The notes beneath the pieces are model-generated. The model was given only the letters and a program-made list of their open reading frames with translations. It did not search any database and had not been told where the DNA came from. Positions 8,464-17,518 of a DNA stretch of 64,000 nucleotides are shown here, piece by piece. Both the position numbers and the translations under genes were made by a program. This DNA is from Bacteroidetes bacterium UBA1941 (GTDB lineage: Bacteria; Bacteroidota; Bacteroidia; Chitinophagales; LD1): the NCBI GenBank assembly GCA_002336805.1, contig DDEZ01000011.1, positions 310,001-374,000 on the forward strand. Reading direction: 5' to 3'. Position 1 is the first letter of the stretch. Each line of letters starts with the position of its first letter.

Positions 8464-10011
8464 ATGAGCAAATTTACCACCGACTCCGGCATAGAGATAC
8501 AGCGTGTATATGAACCCAAAGATCGCTCCGTAGAGGAGCCGGGGCAGTTCCCCTTTACCCGTGGCGTACATGCCGAGATGTACCGCAGCAAGCTCTGGAC
8601 CATGCGCCAGTATGCAGGCTTCAGCACGGCAGAGGAGAGCAATAAGCGCTACCACTACCTGCTGTCTCAGGGGGTGATGGGCCTCTCGGTGGCCTTTGAC
8701 CTGCCTACGCAGATAGGCTATGACTCTGACCATGCACTAGCCGAGGGCGAGGTAGGCAAGGTGGGCGTGGCCATAGACTCACTGGAGGATATGCAGACGC
8801 TCTTCTCGGGTATCAACCTAGAGGACGTATCCACTTCTATGACCATCAATGCGACAGGCTATATACTGCTCTCCTTCTACGTGGCACTGGCCAAACAGCA
8901 AGGCGCAGATCTCAAAAAGCTGACCGGCACCATACAGAATGACATCCTGAAAGAATACGCGGCACGCGGCACCTATATCTACCCGCCGAAGCCATCTATG
9001 CGTATCATCACAGACATCTTTGCCTACTGCAATACGGATGTGCCTAAGTGGAACACGATCTCCATCTCCGGCTACCATATCCGTGAGGCAGGCAGCACGG
9101 CAGCACAGGAGCTGGCATTCACACTGGCCAATGGCAAAGCCTACTGCCAGGCCGCTATGAGCCAGGGACTGGACATCAATAAATTTGGCCAGCGCCTGTC
9201 ATTCTTCTTCAATGCTCATAACAACTTCTTTGAAGAGATAGCCAAGTTCCGCGCGGCGCGGCGTATGTGGGCACGCATCACGCAGGAGCTGGGCGCTACT
9301 GATGCACGTGCTCAGATGCTGCGCTTCCACACACAGACAGGTGGCTCTACACTCACAGCACAGCAGCCGCTAAACAATGTGACGCGTGTGACCCTGCAAG
9401 CCATGGCGGCAGTACTCGGCGGCACACAGTCGCTGCATACGAACGGCTACGACGAGGCGCTATCCCTCCCTACAGAGCAGGCTGCGAAGCTCGCACTCCG
9501 CACACAGCAGATCATAGGCTATGAGAGCGGCGTGGTAGATAGCGTAGACCCGCTGGCGGGCTCCTACTTTGTAGAGCAGCTCACAGATGAGATAGAGGAG
9601 AAGGCATGGAAGTATATCCGCCACATAGATGGCCTCGGCGGCAGTGTATCTGCTATCGAGCAAGGATATATGCAGGAGGAAATAGCACGTGCGTCCTACG
9701 ATTATCAGCGCCACATAGAGAGCGGCGACAAGATCATCGTAGGAGTCAATAAATTCACAGAGAAAGAGCAGCCGCTGGCAGACCTGCCGCGTATAGATGA
9801 CTCTATCCGCAAGGTCCAATCAGACAAACTCGCCGCACTCCGTGCCAAGCGGGACAACGCAGCAGTGAAGCAATCACTCACCGCCCTGCGAGATGCTACG
9901 GTAGACGGCAGCAATATCATGCCGCACGTGGTACACGCCGTAGAGCAATATGCTACGCTGGGTGAGGTGGCAGATACGCTGCGCGCCATATATGGAGAGT
10001 ATCAGGGTTAA
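8464..10011 (+). CDS. Methylmalonyl-CoA mutase, catalytic subunit without B12 domain
   Basis: The 515-residue protein is the TIM-barrel half of an adenosylcobalamin-dependent acyl-CoA mutase. It interconverts (R)-methylmalonyl-CoA and succinyl-CoA in propionate metabolism. It includes RQYAGFSTAEESN, FDLPTQIGYDSDH, GTIQNDILKEY, YPPKPSMRI and SISGYHIREAG. Tyr50 and Arg168 match Tyr89 and Arg207 of the Propionibacterium enzyme with identical spacing; isobutyryl-CoA mutases have Phe and Gln there, so methylmalonyl-CoA specificity is likely. His205 matches catalytic His244. The C-terminal cobalamin-binding domain (DxHxxG) is missing, so a separate small subunit must be encoded elsewhere. The sucD gene 11 kb away acts on the product but is not linked in an operon. 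Confidence 0.93.
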   Translation: MSKFTTDSGIEIQRVYEPKDRSVEEPGQFPFTRGVHAEMYRSKLWTMRQYAGFSTAEESNKRYHYLLSQGVMGLSVAFDLPTQIGYDSDHALAEGEVGKVGVAIDSLEDMQTLFSGINLEDVSTSMTINATGYILLSFYVALAKQQGADLKKLTGTIQNDILKEYAARGTYIYPPKPSMRIITDIFAYCNTDVPKWNTISISGYHIREAGSTAAQELAFTLANGKAYCQAAMSQGLDINKFGQRLSFFFNAHNNFFEEIAKFRAARRMWARITQELGATDARAQMLRFHTQTGGSTLTAQQPLNNVTRVTLQAMAAVLGGTQSLHTNGYDEALSLPTEQAAKLALRTQQIIGYESGVVDSVDPLAGSYFVEQLTDEIEEKAWKYIRHIDGLGGSVSAIEQGYMQEEIARASYDYQRHIESGDKIIVGVNKFTEKEQPLADLPRIDDSIRKVQSDKLAALRAKRDNAAVKQSLTALRDATVDGSNIMPHVVHAVEQYATLGEVADTLRAIYGEYQG

Positions 10012-10222
10012 GTATGACCACCCCGCAGATCGCTCCTTGGAGTGGTACGTTTTACAGGTCTAGTCTCTTGTCGTTTTCACGATACAAATGTAGCTGCATC
10101 CATGCAGTACCTTGCATTTTGCATGTCATTTGATTGCCAGTTTCTTTTGACAAAACTGTGATGCTATAACGCAGAGAGTTGCTATATGGTATATGGTAAA
10201 TGGCGGCGGGCTGCGATTAATT

Positions 10223-10936
10223 TTACCTGCCGGCTGTGGCGATGGTAGCGATACTGAGCGTCACGTCTTTGCCTTGCAAAAGAGTAGCAGCAGCAGACTC
10301 TATCGTAGCACCGGTGGTGATCACATCATCTATCAGCAGTATACTTTTGCCTGCGACCTTTTCGGGCTGTGACAGGTGGAAGATGCCTTCTACATTGCCC
10401 CACCTCTCGTAGCGGCTGTGCTTTGTTTGAGAGACTGTTTCCTTCACTCTGGTAAGTACATCCGGAGCGTATGGTACGTCGAGTACCTCTGACAGTCCTT
10501 GCGCGAAGAAGTCACACTGATTATACCCGCGCTGGCGCTGGCGATTGATGTGGAGCGGTACGGGGACGATGAGGTCTACCTTAGGATAGTGGCTGCCCGC
10601 CTCTTTGAGTTTGTAGCCATATAGCCGTCCTAGTTTGATGCCTACTTTCTTCTTGCCTTTGTATTTGAGCAGGTGTATGAGCTGCTGGGTCACGTTGCCA
10701 TCGCGGACATGTAGATAGCTGGCAGCATGTGCCAGTGGTACGCGGCCCCAGAGGTGCTGGGCTACCGGATTGTCTGATGAGAGATGGTAGCCGGTCTGTG
10801 GCAGGCTGTCTATACAGCTGTAGCAGATGTCCCGCTCATCGCTCATGAGCGGATGGGTACACAGCAGGCAGTTGTCCGGGAATGCCAGTAGCAGGAGGTC
10901 ATTCAGATAGGTACGTATGGCGGTGGTAGGTTTCAC
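10223..10936 (-). CDS. comF: ComF family phosphoribosyltransferase-like protein
   Basis: The product has an N-terminal zinc-finger-like region (CLLC...CYSC, about residues 24-54 of the frame) and a C-terminal PRTase domain with PVPLHINRQRQRGYNQ and the PRPP loop ILLIDDVITTGATIES. ComF proteins take part in DNA uptake and are linked to DNA repair in some species; the exact reaction is not settled. The frame extends to an ATG at 11005, but that would overlap the lipoprotein gene by 67 bp, and the conserved part starts later. The GTG at 10936, two bases after that gene's stop codon, gives 237 residues and is preferred. It is probably cotranscribed with the lipoprotein gene. Confidence 0.85.
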   Translation of the reverse strand: MKPTTAIRTYLNDLLLLAFPDNCLLCTHPLMSDERDICYSCIDSLPQTGYHLSSDNPVAQHLWGRVPLAHAASYLHVRDGNVTQQLIHLLKYKGKKKVGIKLGRLYGYKLKEAGSHYPKVDLIVPVPLHINRQRQRGYNQCDFFAQGLSEVLDVPYAPDVLTRVKETVSQTKHSRYERWGNVEGIFHLSQPEKVAGKSILLIDDVITTGATIESAAATLLQGKDVTLSIATIATAGR

Positions 10937-10938
10937 AC

Positions 10939-11430
10939 TTACTGCTTGGTACCGATGAAGGTATAAAGAGTATTGGAATCTACCGTGCCATTTCCGTTTA
11001 TCCAATAATAAGTCAGCGTAAGGTCGCTACCTGTGCCGGTAGTTGTCGCCCTGCCACACTTCTTGCGAATATCCCCTAACTGATTGGGTAGATAGATATA
11101 GGTAAAGTAGTCACCTGTGGTGGAACTTTGCAGGCTGATGGATCCCTGGTCCGTACTACCTGTATGAGTAAGATTTGCCGCATCAGGAGGGCCAAGTTTT
11201 TCAACTATAAAAGTATCTAAGATAGGATTGTTGCCATTGGTATACCGGATGCCTATGTAGGTGCCAACAAACTTATCTATCATAGCTATATCGCAATTTG
11301 TCCCTTCATACCACTGCTGGCACTGGCAGATGCCGTCTACACATTGTTGATGCGTGCCGCATGTGCCGCATTTTTTTTTACAAGAGGAGAGGAGGGTGAT
11401 AGTTAGAATTAGCAGGATTAGTTGGCGCAT
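10939..11430 (-). CDS. EGF-like lipoprotein
   Basis: Starting at the ATG at 11430, the 163-residue product has a lipoprotein signal (MRQLILLILTITLLSSC) and a short Cys-rich EGF-like module: Cys residues in CGTCGTHQQCVDGICQCQQW and the EGTNC that follows. The remaining 115 residues are a beta-rich domain beginning KFVGTYIGIRY and ending YTFIGTKQ. The longer upstream frame (to 11529) lacks a signal and is rejected. It would be attached to the inner or outer membrane. The lipobox, the W/Y-x-G start of the domain and the GTK(Q) ending recur in lipoproteins at 19990, 20602 and 26093, suggesting one paralogous family of unknown function. Confidence 0.68.
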   Translation of the reverse strand: MRQLILLILTITLLSSCKKKCGTCGTHQQCVDGICQCQQWYEGTNCDIAMIDKFVGTYIGIRYTNGNNPILDTFIVEKLGPPDAANLTHTGSTDQGSISLQSSTTGDYFTYIYLPNQLGDIRKKCGRATTTGTGSDLTLTYYWINGNGTVDSNTLYTFIGTKQ

Positions 11431-11657
11431 CACTTTATGTTTAGCTTTGGCTAAACGCCTTCTCTGAGCTTTTATTATTGTTTGCCGCATAGCGTTACAA
11501 ACGCTAAGCAGACTGGTCACGCGATACAATCACGCGACAGTAGTGTACACTGCGAGAAGGCTCAAACAGTGACGGCCAACTTTGCCATACGATGAAGTTG
11601 TTGCTTCACGGCTAACTGCGCAAGGCCGGCAATAAATACGGAATACAGTAATACAAA

Positions 11658-11695
11658 ACAAAAGCGCAGCACTCAAATGAGTGCTGCGCTTTTGT
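11658..11695 (-). terminator. Strong intrinsic terminator
   Basis: A perfect 18-bp stem has left arm ACAAAAGCGCAGCACTCA at 11658-11675, a 2-nt AA loop, and its complement at 11678-11695. Runs of A and T at the stem ends serve both directions. It ends the SPFH gene whose stop is at 11712. Confidence 0.88.
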
Positions 11696-11711
11696 ACTAG
11701 CAGTAAGGGTA

Positions 11712-13640
11712 TTATTTATCTGTGGAGGTCTCGGTAGTAGTAACGTGTTTGCGCTCTGCTATCTGTTTCATGAGCTCCATGCCGAGGAGGCCGCTGATGG
11801 AGCCGTTGGCGCTGTCTCCGCTGCCTGATATGAGCACGTCAGGGATCACCTTGATCTTATTGGCACCGATGGCTTCTGTCACTTTCAGCTGGGTGAAGTT
11901 ATTGCCACCCATTGCTTCTACTGACAGCTTATAGGACTCTGCATTAGACTTACCGATGGCGAGGATCTTCTCAGCTTCTGCGCTACCGGTCTTGGCTATC
12001 TTCTCCGCTTCGGCGTTTGCCATGAGGCGTACTTGCTCTGAGTTTGCCTCGGCCAGCATCTTGGTACGTTGCGCTTCTGCTTGAGCTATGATCTTCATCT
12101 TGTCGCTCTCCGCGTTTGACTGCAGCCTCACAGAGTTGGCCTCACCTGTCGCTTTCTCTACAGCCGCGTCTGCTATACGCTTGGCTATCTGCACGCCCTG
12201 GTCAGCCTTTACGATGTCCTTCTGGATATCGGCTATGGCGGTTTCTTTCTCCAGTGCCTGGCGTGTTTCCTGCGCCAGTCTCTGAGTCTCGTAGGTCACC
12301 TTTTGCTCCTCTGCTATCTTGCGATCAGTGAGGGTCTTCATCAGGCTCTCAGGAGGTACGATATCACCTATCAGCGTATCTACACCAAAGACATTATACT
12401 GCTCCAGTACGGCACCGATGTGCAGCTTGGCTGACTCCTGGCGCTCCTTGCGCGTGCCGAGGAAGGCGATCACATCGCTGTCCTGTGCGGAGTTGCGGAA
12501 GTAGTTACCTATCGTAGGCTCCAGTACTTGTGACACGAGGTTATTCATGTTACCAAAGCGGGCGATCACTTTTGGCGCCTGCGTGTTTGGTATATGGATG
12601 ATCTGTGACACATCGAGGTTGAAGGGGAAACCGTCCTTGGAGCGTACGGTTATTGTAGACAGGTTCTTGTCCAGCTGGTGTGACTCAGTGCGTGCGCTGG
12701 CCCAGTTCAGCACGAGATTGGTAGTAGGTACCAGCTCTGTGCGCATGATGAAGGGGTTGATAGGATACTTGCCGGGGCCGAGCGGTTCTGCCCAGACACC
12801 TTTGTAGCCTTTGGCCACGATATTGCCATGCTTGAATTCTACACCGCTCAGGTCCTGGCCTTCTTCACCTACATAGGAGATGATGACACCCACGTAGCCG
12901 ATAGGGATCTCCGTCATACGCACCTCCTCTATCTTGGCAAACCAGGGGTTCAGCGCATAGCTACCGGAGAGGATGACCTGCTCCTGCAGACCACGGTTGC
13001 CACCGGCAGTGAGGAATGCATCCGCATCCTGGAAGTTATTGTGCGCAGGCACTACCTTGCCTGCTATCTGGCCCTGCTCGATCTGAGCACCGTCCAGCGT
13101 GGTCACGATGCCCACCATATTGTCATGTATTATGGTCAGGTCGGTGACGAGTATCTCAAAGAGGAACGTATTGATCCTATAGCTACCAGCCTGCAGCACG
13201 GTAGCCTGGCGGCCCTTATATCCACCATTGTTGAGGAACTTCTCTGCGTCCTGATAGGAATCGCACTCGGCCTTGCGGGCCAGTATCTGGCCGGTAGGCA
13301 TCTCGCGTCCATCGCGGGCCAGCAGGAGGGCTATCTTACCGTTAGGTATCACGGTGAGGGGCTGTAGCTCTACATCATACTGCCAGATCCAGTAGCCTGT
13401 ATAGATACCGGGAGCGAGTGTCTGGGCCTGAAAGCCCGCTTCGCCTTTGGTAGCAATGATGCGTCCCTCCGGGAGTTTCTTATTGTCTCCGAAGAGGACA
13501 AACTTCACAGTGACGAGACCGATCTTGTCTTCCGGTATGATCACTACGCCAAAGAAGATCTTTAAAATAAACTGATAAAAGACAAGGCTGATGAGTAGCA
13601 GCGATCCCGCTACTATCAGGCCAATAGTTAAGTTGCTCAT
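11712..13640 (-). CDS. SPFH/band-7 (flotillin-like) membrane protein
   Basis: The 642-residue protein starts with a single N-terminal membrane segment (about residues 6-33) and then repeats a beta-rich motif about four times before the SPFH core. Examples are LPEGRIIATKGEAGFQ...LAPGIYTGYW, PTGQILARK...YQDAEKFLNNGGYKGRQ...LQAGSYRIN, and LGPGKYPIN. The SPFH core (about 330-460) contains TVRSKDGFPFNLDVSQIIHI. A long Ala/Glu-rich coiled coil (about 460-590) follows, as in flotillins, and the tail ends with Ser/Gly- and Thr-rich sequence. Flotillins form oligomeric scaffolds in ordered membrane regions. It stands alone with its own terminator. No NfeD partner is nearby. Confidence 0.85.
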   Translation of the reverse strand: MSNLTIGLIVAGSLLLISLVFYQFILKIFFGVVIIPEDKIGLVTVKFVLFGDNKKLPEGRIIATKGEAGFQAQTLAPGIYTGYWIWQYDVELQPLTVIPNGKIALLLARDGREMPTGQILARKAECDSYQDAEKFLNNGGYKGRQATVLQAGSYRINTFLFEILVTDLTIIHDNMVGIVTTLDGAQIEQGQIAGKVVPAHNNFQDADAFLTAGGNRGLQEQVILSGSYALNPWFAKIEEVRMTEIPIGYVGVIISYVGEEGQDLSGVEFKHGNIVAKGYKGVWAEPLGPGKYPINPFIMRTELVPTTNLVLNWASARTESHQLDKNLSTITVRSKDGFPFNLDVSQIIHIPNTQAPKVIARFGNMNNLVSQVLEPTIGNYFRNSAQDSDVIAFLGTRKERQESAKLHIGAVLEQYNVFGVDTLIGDIVPPESLMKTLTDRKIAEEQKVTYETQRLAQETRQALEKETAIADIQKDIVKADQGVQIAKRIADAAVEKATGEANSVRLQSNAESDKMKIIAQAEAQRTKMLAEANSEQVRLMANAEAEKIAKTGSAEAEKILAIGKSNAESYKLSVEAMGGNNFTQLKVTEAIGANKIKVIPDVLISGSGDSANGSISGLLGMELMKQIAERKHVTTTETSTDK

Positions 13641-14046
13641 AGTAATAAGTGAATTGAATGGGTTAGGAAAAATTTGCTTTCTATAGTTTCTAAGTGGTAC
13701 GATCTGCCGCGAGGGGAGTGGTCAGATATGGGAGTCAGGGAGGCATGATGTGGTTGCGTTTGATCTTGGATAAATGATGATGATCGATCAATCGCTATAA
13801 GAGACGCGGGACGATTTTGGAAATTGTAAAGAAATGTAAAAATATATACCAGTGGCAACAAGCAATCAACAGGTTAGGTTAAACAGACGTTTGTTTTTGA
13901 GAGTGGTGTGAAGATAGATTTTTGAAGCAATAAATGGAAAGGGCTGTCTGACAATATGTACTACATAGGCTCAATAAATGCCTACATAAAAGCCCCCAAA
14001 CCAATCATGGCCGGGGGCTGAAAGAATATTGATGTACTGAGCGCTG
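13641..14046. other. Intergenic gap with no gene seen
   Basis: The gap holds the upstream region of the SPFH gene and, at its right end, the terminator of the collagen-like gene (13991-14019). A 74-codon minus-strand frame at 13637-13861 overlaps the SPFH start and looks like chance. The rest is A+T-rich with only trivial inverted repeats. Confidence 0.5.
13991..14019 (-). terminator. Intrinsic terminator of the collagen-like gene
   Basis: AGCCCCC (13991-13997) pairs with GGGGGCT (14013-14019). On the minus strand the stem is followed by TTTTA. It lies 27 bp beyond the stop of the 14047-17367 gene. Confidence 0.78.
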
Positions 14047-17000
14047 CTACCAGCGGATCACTACTCTGCCCGGACCGCCGGGGCCCGGCGTACCGCCAAA
14101 CTGTACTGCACCTGCAGGGCTGAGATAGTCAGCATCACTCGATGCCGGTGGCAAGGTGCCCACAGAGCTAAGGGTAGTATTAGTAGGGCCCAGAGGCGCA
14201 TTCTGCTGCGACACCAGGGTGAAGTTCATACCAAACTGAGTAGGTGTATAGAAGCTAGCGCCACCTCCTCCGCCACTGCCGCCGTACACGTTGGTACCAC
14301 CACAGGCACTACCGCCTGTGCCACCGTAGTAGCCGCCACCGCCACCACCTCCGCCACCTGCACCAGCCGCACCTGCCAGTGCGAAGCCCGCACCTGCTAC
14401 ACCACCACAGCCAGCAGATACAGTAGCTCCATTGGAGCCACCGCCGCCGCCGCCAGCACCTACGCTTTTATAAAATGCGAGGTTAGAAATTTTGGTCCGG
14501 ACCATGCCCTCTCCGCCGCCGCCGCCAGCTATGGCTACGGCATTGCCCTGCGCCAGTGGCAGAGCCGTGAAGATGCCACTATAGCCACCACCACTACAGC
14601 CGGGTTGCGAGTTGCCATGCTCGTCCGGGCCTGAACTGCCGGCTGCACCTCCACCAAAGGTAGCTCCACCGCCGGCGCTGCCGCCACCACCTACTACGAT
14701 GTAGTAAGTAGTGCCAGGTGTGACATCTACTGTGCCACTGATAAAGCCTCCCGCTCCGCCACCTGCACCAGCGCTGCCTCCTGCTGCGCCCCATATCTTG
14801 ACATACATACTGGTGACACATGCCGGCACTGTAAAGCTCTGTACTGCACCTGTATAGCCAAACGCCTGCATACCGCTGGTGGTAGTCGCATGGCTTCTTA
14901 TATTGGAGTTTGCGCTGACGGGGTTGCAGCCGTTATATGCTCGCAGGCGGACATAATAAGTGGTACATGACGACAAGCCCGATATGGTGTATGAGGTTAC
15001 GTTGCCGATATCAAAGTTGCTAAGCAGCAGGGGATAAAAGCTGCCATTGTCTGCTACGTCTATGTAGTATCCGGAGGCATTGGTCACAGTGGGCCATGAC
15101 ACGGTCATAGTGGTATTGGTAGCTACAGTGATCGGGTTTAGCACCGGTGCTGATAAGGTGCTGGCGCCAGTCGTGATACTCTGACTGATAGCAGGGCTGG
15201 TGCCACACGGATTAGACGCTGCTACATTGACAGTATAGTTGGTCGCAGATCCATTGAAGACAATGTTGACCGATGAGCCATTGCCTACAGGCTCTATCAC
15301 TGCTGCTGTATCTCCGGGCACGGTCCAGATGTAGGAGCTGGCCCCGGCTACAGGTGTGACAGAAAATATCTGAGGCGAAGTAGCGCACAAGCCTGTAAAG
15401 GCTCCAAAGATACGGGACGGAGTGGCGGGTGCTGCTGCACAGCCACAGCCTATCGGCTGCCATGCTCCACCTACAAAGAACTCCAGGCATCCTGTAGTCG
15501 TGTTGAAGAGTGTGAGGCCGAGTGCAGGTGTAGGGATCGCATCACGCTGCTGAGAGGTGAGGCGTGGGTAGAGTACGCCCTGTGTGGTAGAGGTGATGTC
15601 CAGCGCAGCACTGGCAGCAGGAGTGGTAGTGCCTATGCCTACATTGCGCAGTGATACGCTCATCACTGGGGTCACAGAGTCGCTCGCTCCACTGAGGGCA
15701 GAGTTGCCCAGAGATACGCCATTGTATCCGCCTATCGCTATGCGGTCCGTGTTGGGCTGCCACCTGATGATGTCACTGTGATCTGCAGGGTCGCTGCGGA
15801 GATAGATATTGTGTCCATCCATGTGTAGGTTGCCCTCTACCTGTAGTTTATTGACCGGGCTGAGCGTACCGATGCCGGCATTGCCTGCATTATTCACCAC
15901 CACTACGGGTGTCACAGAGTCTCCAGCTGTAGCGTCAGTATAGCCCAGCTCTGCTCCGCCATATCCACCCATGGCCATGCGGTCGCGGTCAGGGCTCCAC
16001 TTTACTACGTCATACTTATCACCGCCACCACCACCTCTGAAGAAAGCAGAATGCCCGTTGAGGTGCATATCGCCTTCTACCTGTAGTTTATTGAGCGGTG
16101 TGGTAGTGCCTATACCTACATTGCCACCATTGTTGTAAATATTGTTGCTGCTCACTATCCACCGGGTGCCATCCCAGTAGGGAGTATTGCCGGCTGCGCT
16201 TCCGTCGGAGAGTATACCTGTGGCGCCGGTAGCACCTTGCAGCCCTGTAGGTCCGGTATTGCCTGCAGGCCCTTGTGCGCCTGTGGTCCCTGTAGCTCCA
16301 TTGAGGCCTGCTATGCCCGCAGGACCGGTCGGTCCTTGAGCACCTGTCGCGCCATTATTCCCCGCAGGGCCTGTGACACCTTGTACGCCTGTGGCCCCTG
16401 TAGCTCCATTGAGGCCTGCTACGCCCGCTGCACCTGTCGGTCCTTGTATACCTGTCGCGCCATTATTGCCCGCAGGGCCTGTGATACCTTGTGCGCCTGT
16501 AGCGCCTGTAGCACCATTGAGACCTGCTGGGCCCGCGGCACCTGTAGGTCCTTGTGCACCTGTCGCGCCATTATTGCCCGCAGGGCCTGTGATACCTTGT
16601 GCGCCTGTGGCACCTGTAGCTCCATTGAGACCTGCTAAGCCTGTAGGACCGGTAAGGCCATCAGATCCCGCAGGGCCTGTCGGGCCTGTTGTACCTTGAG
16701 CGCCTGTTGCGCCGTTATTCCCTGTCGCTCCTTGCAGACCCGTAGCGCCGGTAGTACCCGCCGCACCTGCGGGTCCGGTAGGGCCCTGTGCGCCGGTAGC
16801 GCCGGTATTGCCCGCAGGGCCTTGTGGTCCTGTCGTACCATTGCTGCCGTTGGCCCCGTTGGCACCTGCTGCGCCAGTCGCGCCGGTGGCGCCCTGTGCA
16901 CCTGTAGCACCGCTGCTACCCACAGGACCTTGGGCTCCTGTGGGACCAGTGGTGCCATTCGCAGCATTGCCTGCAAAGAGGGCATACGGCACACTCATCA

Positions 17001-17367
17001 GCTGCTGAGTGCCCATGTCAGTATAGTTGCTGCCGCCGGCTATGTCTATCTCTACCTGTAGGAATTTTGAGCCGCTACCCCAGTTCACTGCGGCCAGATT
17101 GCCTATGCCACCGGTGGTGCTGCCTATCACCGTAGTGAACAGGCCGAGCGGGCTGGTAGCCCTGTGATGGACCTCCTGAAACACGATGCTGCCCGTAGGG
17201 GATACATCGTGTATCGTGAAGCGTACTGATACCTGTGTGGCAGCTACGGGAGCGCCCTGCGCATCGCGCACGATAGCCTGGTAGCTGATACCCTGCGGGG
17301 CCTGGGCGAAGGCCATCATGCAGCATAATAATAGCGCAGCGGATAATAGGGATCTGAAATGGATCAT
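14047..17367 (-). CDS. Secreted collagen-like triple-helix repeat protein
   Basis: The 1106-residue product has: a signal peptide (residues 1-22); a Bacteroidota head domain starting APQGISYQAIVRDAQG (23-135) and ending LMSVPYALFAGNA; about 82 unbroken Gly-X-Y triplets, mostly GAT, GPT and GAQ (138-384); a tail-fibre-like region with two copies of GIGT..P.NKLQVEG (400-640); a PKD-like domain (about 655-735); a fibronectin type III domain (about 740-830); and a very glycine-rich C-terminal domain (840-1106). The triplets should form a collagen-like triple helix, making a trimeric surface fibre. There is no T9SS sorting domain or obvious anchor, so export and attachment are unclear. It is monocistronic, with a TAGCTTTG -7 box upstream and a terminator downstream. 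Confidence 0.87.
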   Translation of the reverse strand: MIHFRSLLSAALLLCCMMAFAQAPQGISYQAIVRDAQGAPVAATQVSVRFTIHDVSPTGSIVFQEVHHRATSPLGLFTTVIGSTTGGIGNLAAVNWGSGSKFLQVEIDIAGGSNYTDMGTQQLMSVPYALFAGNAANGTTGPTGAQGPVGSSGATGAQGATGATGAAGANGANGSNGTTGPQGPAGNTGATGAQGPTGPAGAAGTTGATGLQGATGNNGATGAQGTTGPTGPAGSDGLTGPTGLAGLNGATGATGAQGITGPAGNNGATGAQGPTGAAGPAGLNGATGATGAQGITGPAGNNGATGIQGPTGAAGVAGLNGATGATGVQGVTGPAGNNGATGAQGPTGPAGIAGLNGATGTTGAQGPAGNTGPTGLQGATGATGILSDGSAAGNTPYWDGTRWIVSSNNIYNNGGNVGIGTTTPLNKLQVEGDMHLNGHSAFFRGGGGGDKYDVVKWSPDRDRMAMGGYGGAELGYTDATAGDSVTPVVVVNNAGNAGIGTLSPVNKLQVEGNLHMDGHNIYLRSDPADHSDIIRWQPNTDRIAIGGYNGVSLGNSALSGASDSVTPVMSVSLRNVGIGTTTPAASAALDITSTTQGVLYPRLTSQQRDAIPTPALGLTLFNTTTGCLEFFVGGAWQPIGCGCAAAPATPSRIFGAFTGLCATSPQIFSVTPVAGASSYIWTVPGDTAAVIEPVGNGSSVNIVFNGSATNYTVNVAASNPCGTSPAISQSITTGASTLSAPVLNPITVATNTTMTVSWPTVTNASGYYIDVADNGSFYPLLLSNFDIGNVTSYTISGLSSCTTYYVRLRAYNGCNPVSANSNIRSHATTTSGMQAFGYTGAVQSFTVPACVTSMYVKIWGAAGGSAGAGGGAGGFISGTVDVTPGTTYYIVVGGGGSAGGGATFGGGAAGSSGPDEHGNSQPGCSGGGYSGIFTALPLAQGNAVAIAGGGGGEGMVRTKISNLAFYKSVGAGGGGGGSNGATVSAGCGGVAGAGFALAGAAGAGGGGGGGGGYYGGTGGSACGGTNVYGGSGGGGGASFYTPTQFGMNFTLVSQQNAPLGPTNTTLSSVGTLPPASSDADYLSPAGAVQFGGTPGPGGPGRVVIRW
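16216..16956 (-). repeat. Collagen-like Gly-X-Y coding repeat with three 108-bp tandem units
   Basis: This DNA encodes residues 138-384 of the collagen-like protein. Inside it, residues 246, 282, 318 and 354 each begin the same string, GLNGATGAT or GLNGATGTT. Three complete 36-residue (108-bp) units span 16309-16632 and a partial fourth follows. Such repeats can change copy number by slippage or recombination without breaking the frame. Several antisense frames here are by-products of the repeat. Confidence 0.9.
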
Positions 17368-17408
17368 CGGAGTGGGGTTGATGGTGGATGTGATTTATGG
17401 TTGTGCCG

Positions 17409-17416
17409 CAAAGCTA
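17409..17416 (-). promoter_or_regulatory. Candidate -7 promoter box of the collagen-like gene
   Basis: On the minus strand the sequence reads TAGCTTTG, an exact match to the Bacteroidota TAnnTTTG -7 consensus, 41 nt before the ATG at 17367. No well-spaced -33 TTTG is evident: the nearest lies 26 bp away. Confidence 0.45.
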
Positions 17417-17518
17417 GGCGAGTAGGGGAGGGCCGCGTGCGACAAATCGCTCCTATTATCGGAATCATTGAACGCTCTGTTTCTGGATTTTACATTATTT
17501 TCCCTTCAAATATTAAGT

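Noticed and set aside
10937..11005. N-terminal extension of ComF overlapping the lipoprotein gene
   Set aside because: The conserved Cys-rich part starts later, and a GTG two bases after the upstream stop is a more natural start.
13637..13861. 74-codon minus-strand frame upstream of the SPFH gene
   Set aside because: It overlaps the SPFH start, has no recognisable feature and lies in A+T-rich leader sequence.
16237..17061. Overlapping frames on the opposite strand of the collagen-like gene
   Set aside because: They translate to low-complexity Cys/Arg/Ala/Pro strings created by the Gly-X-Y repeat read backwards, with no signal or family.
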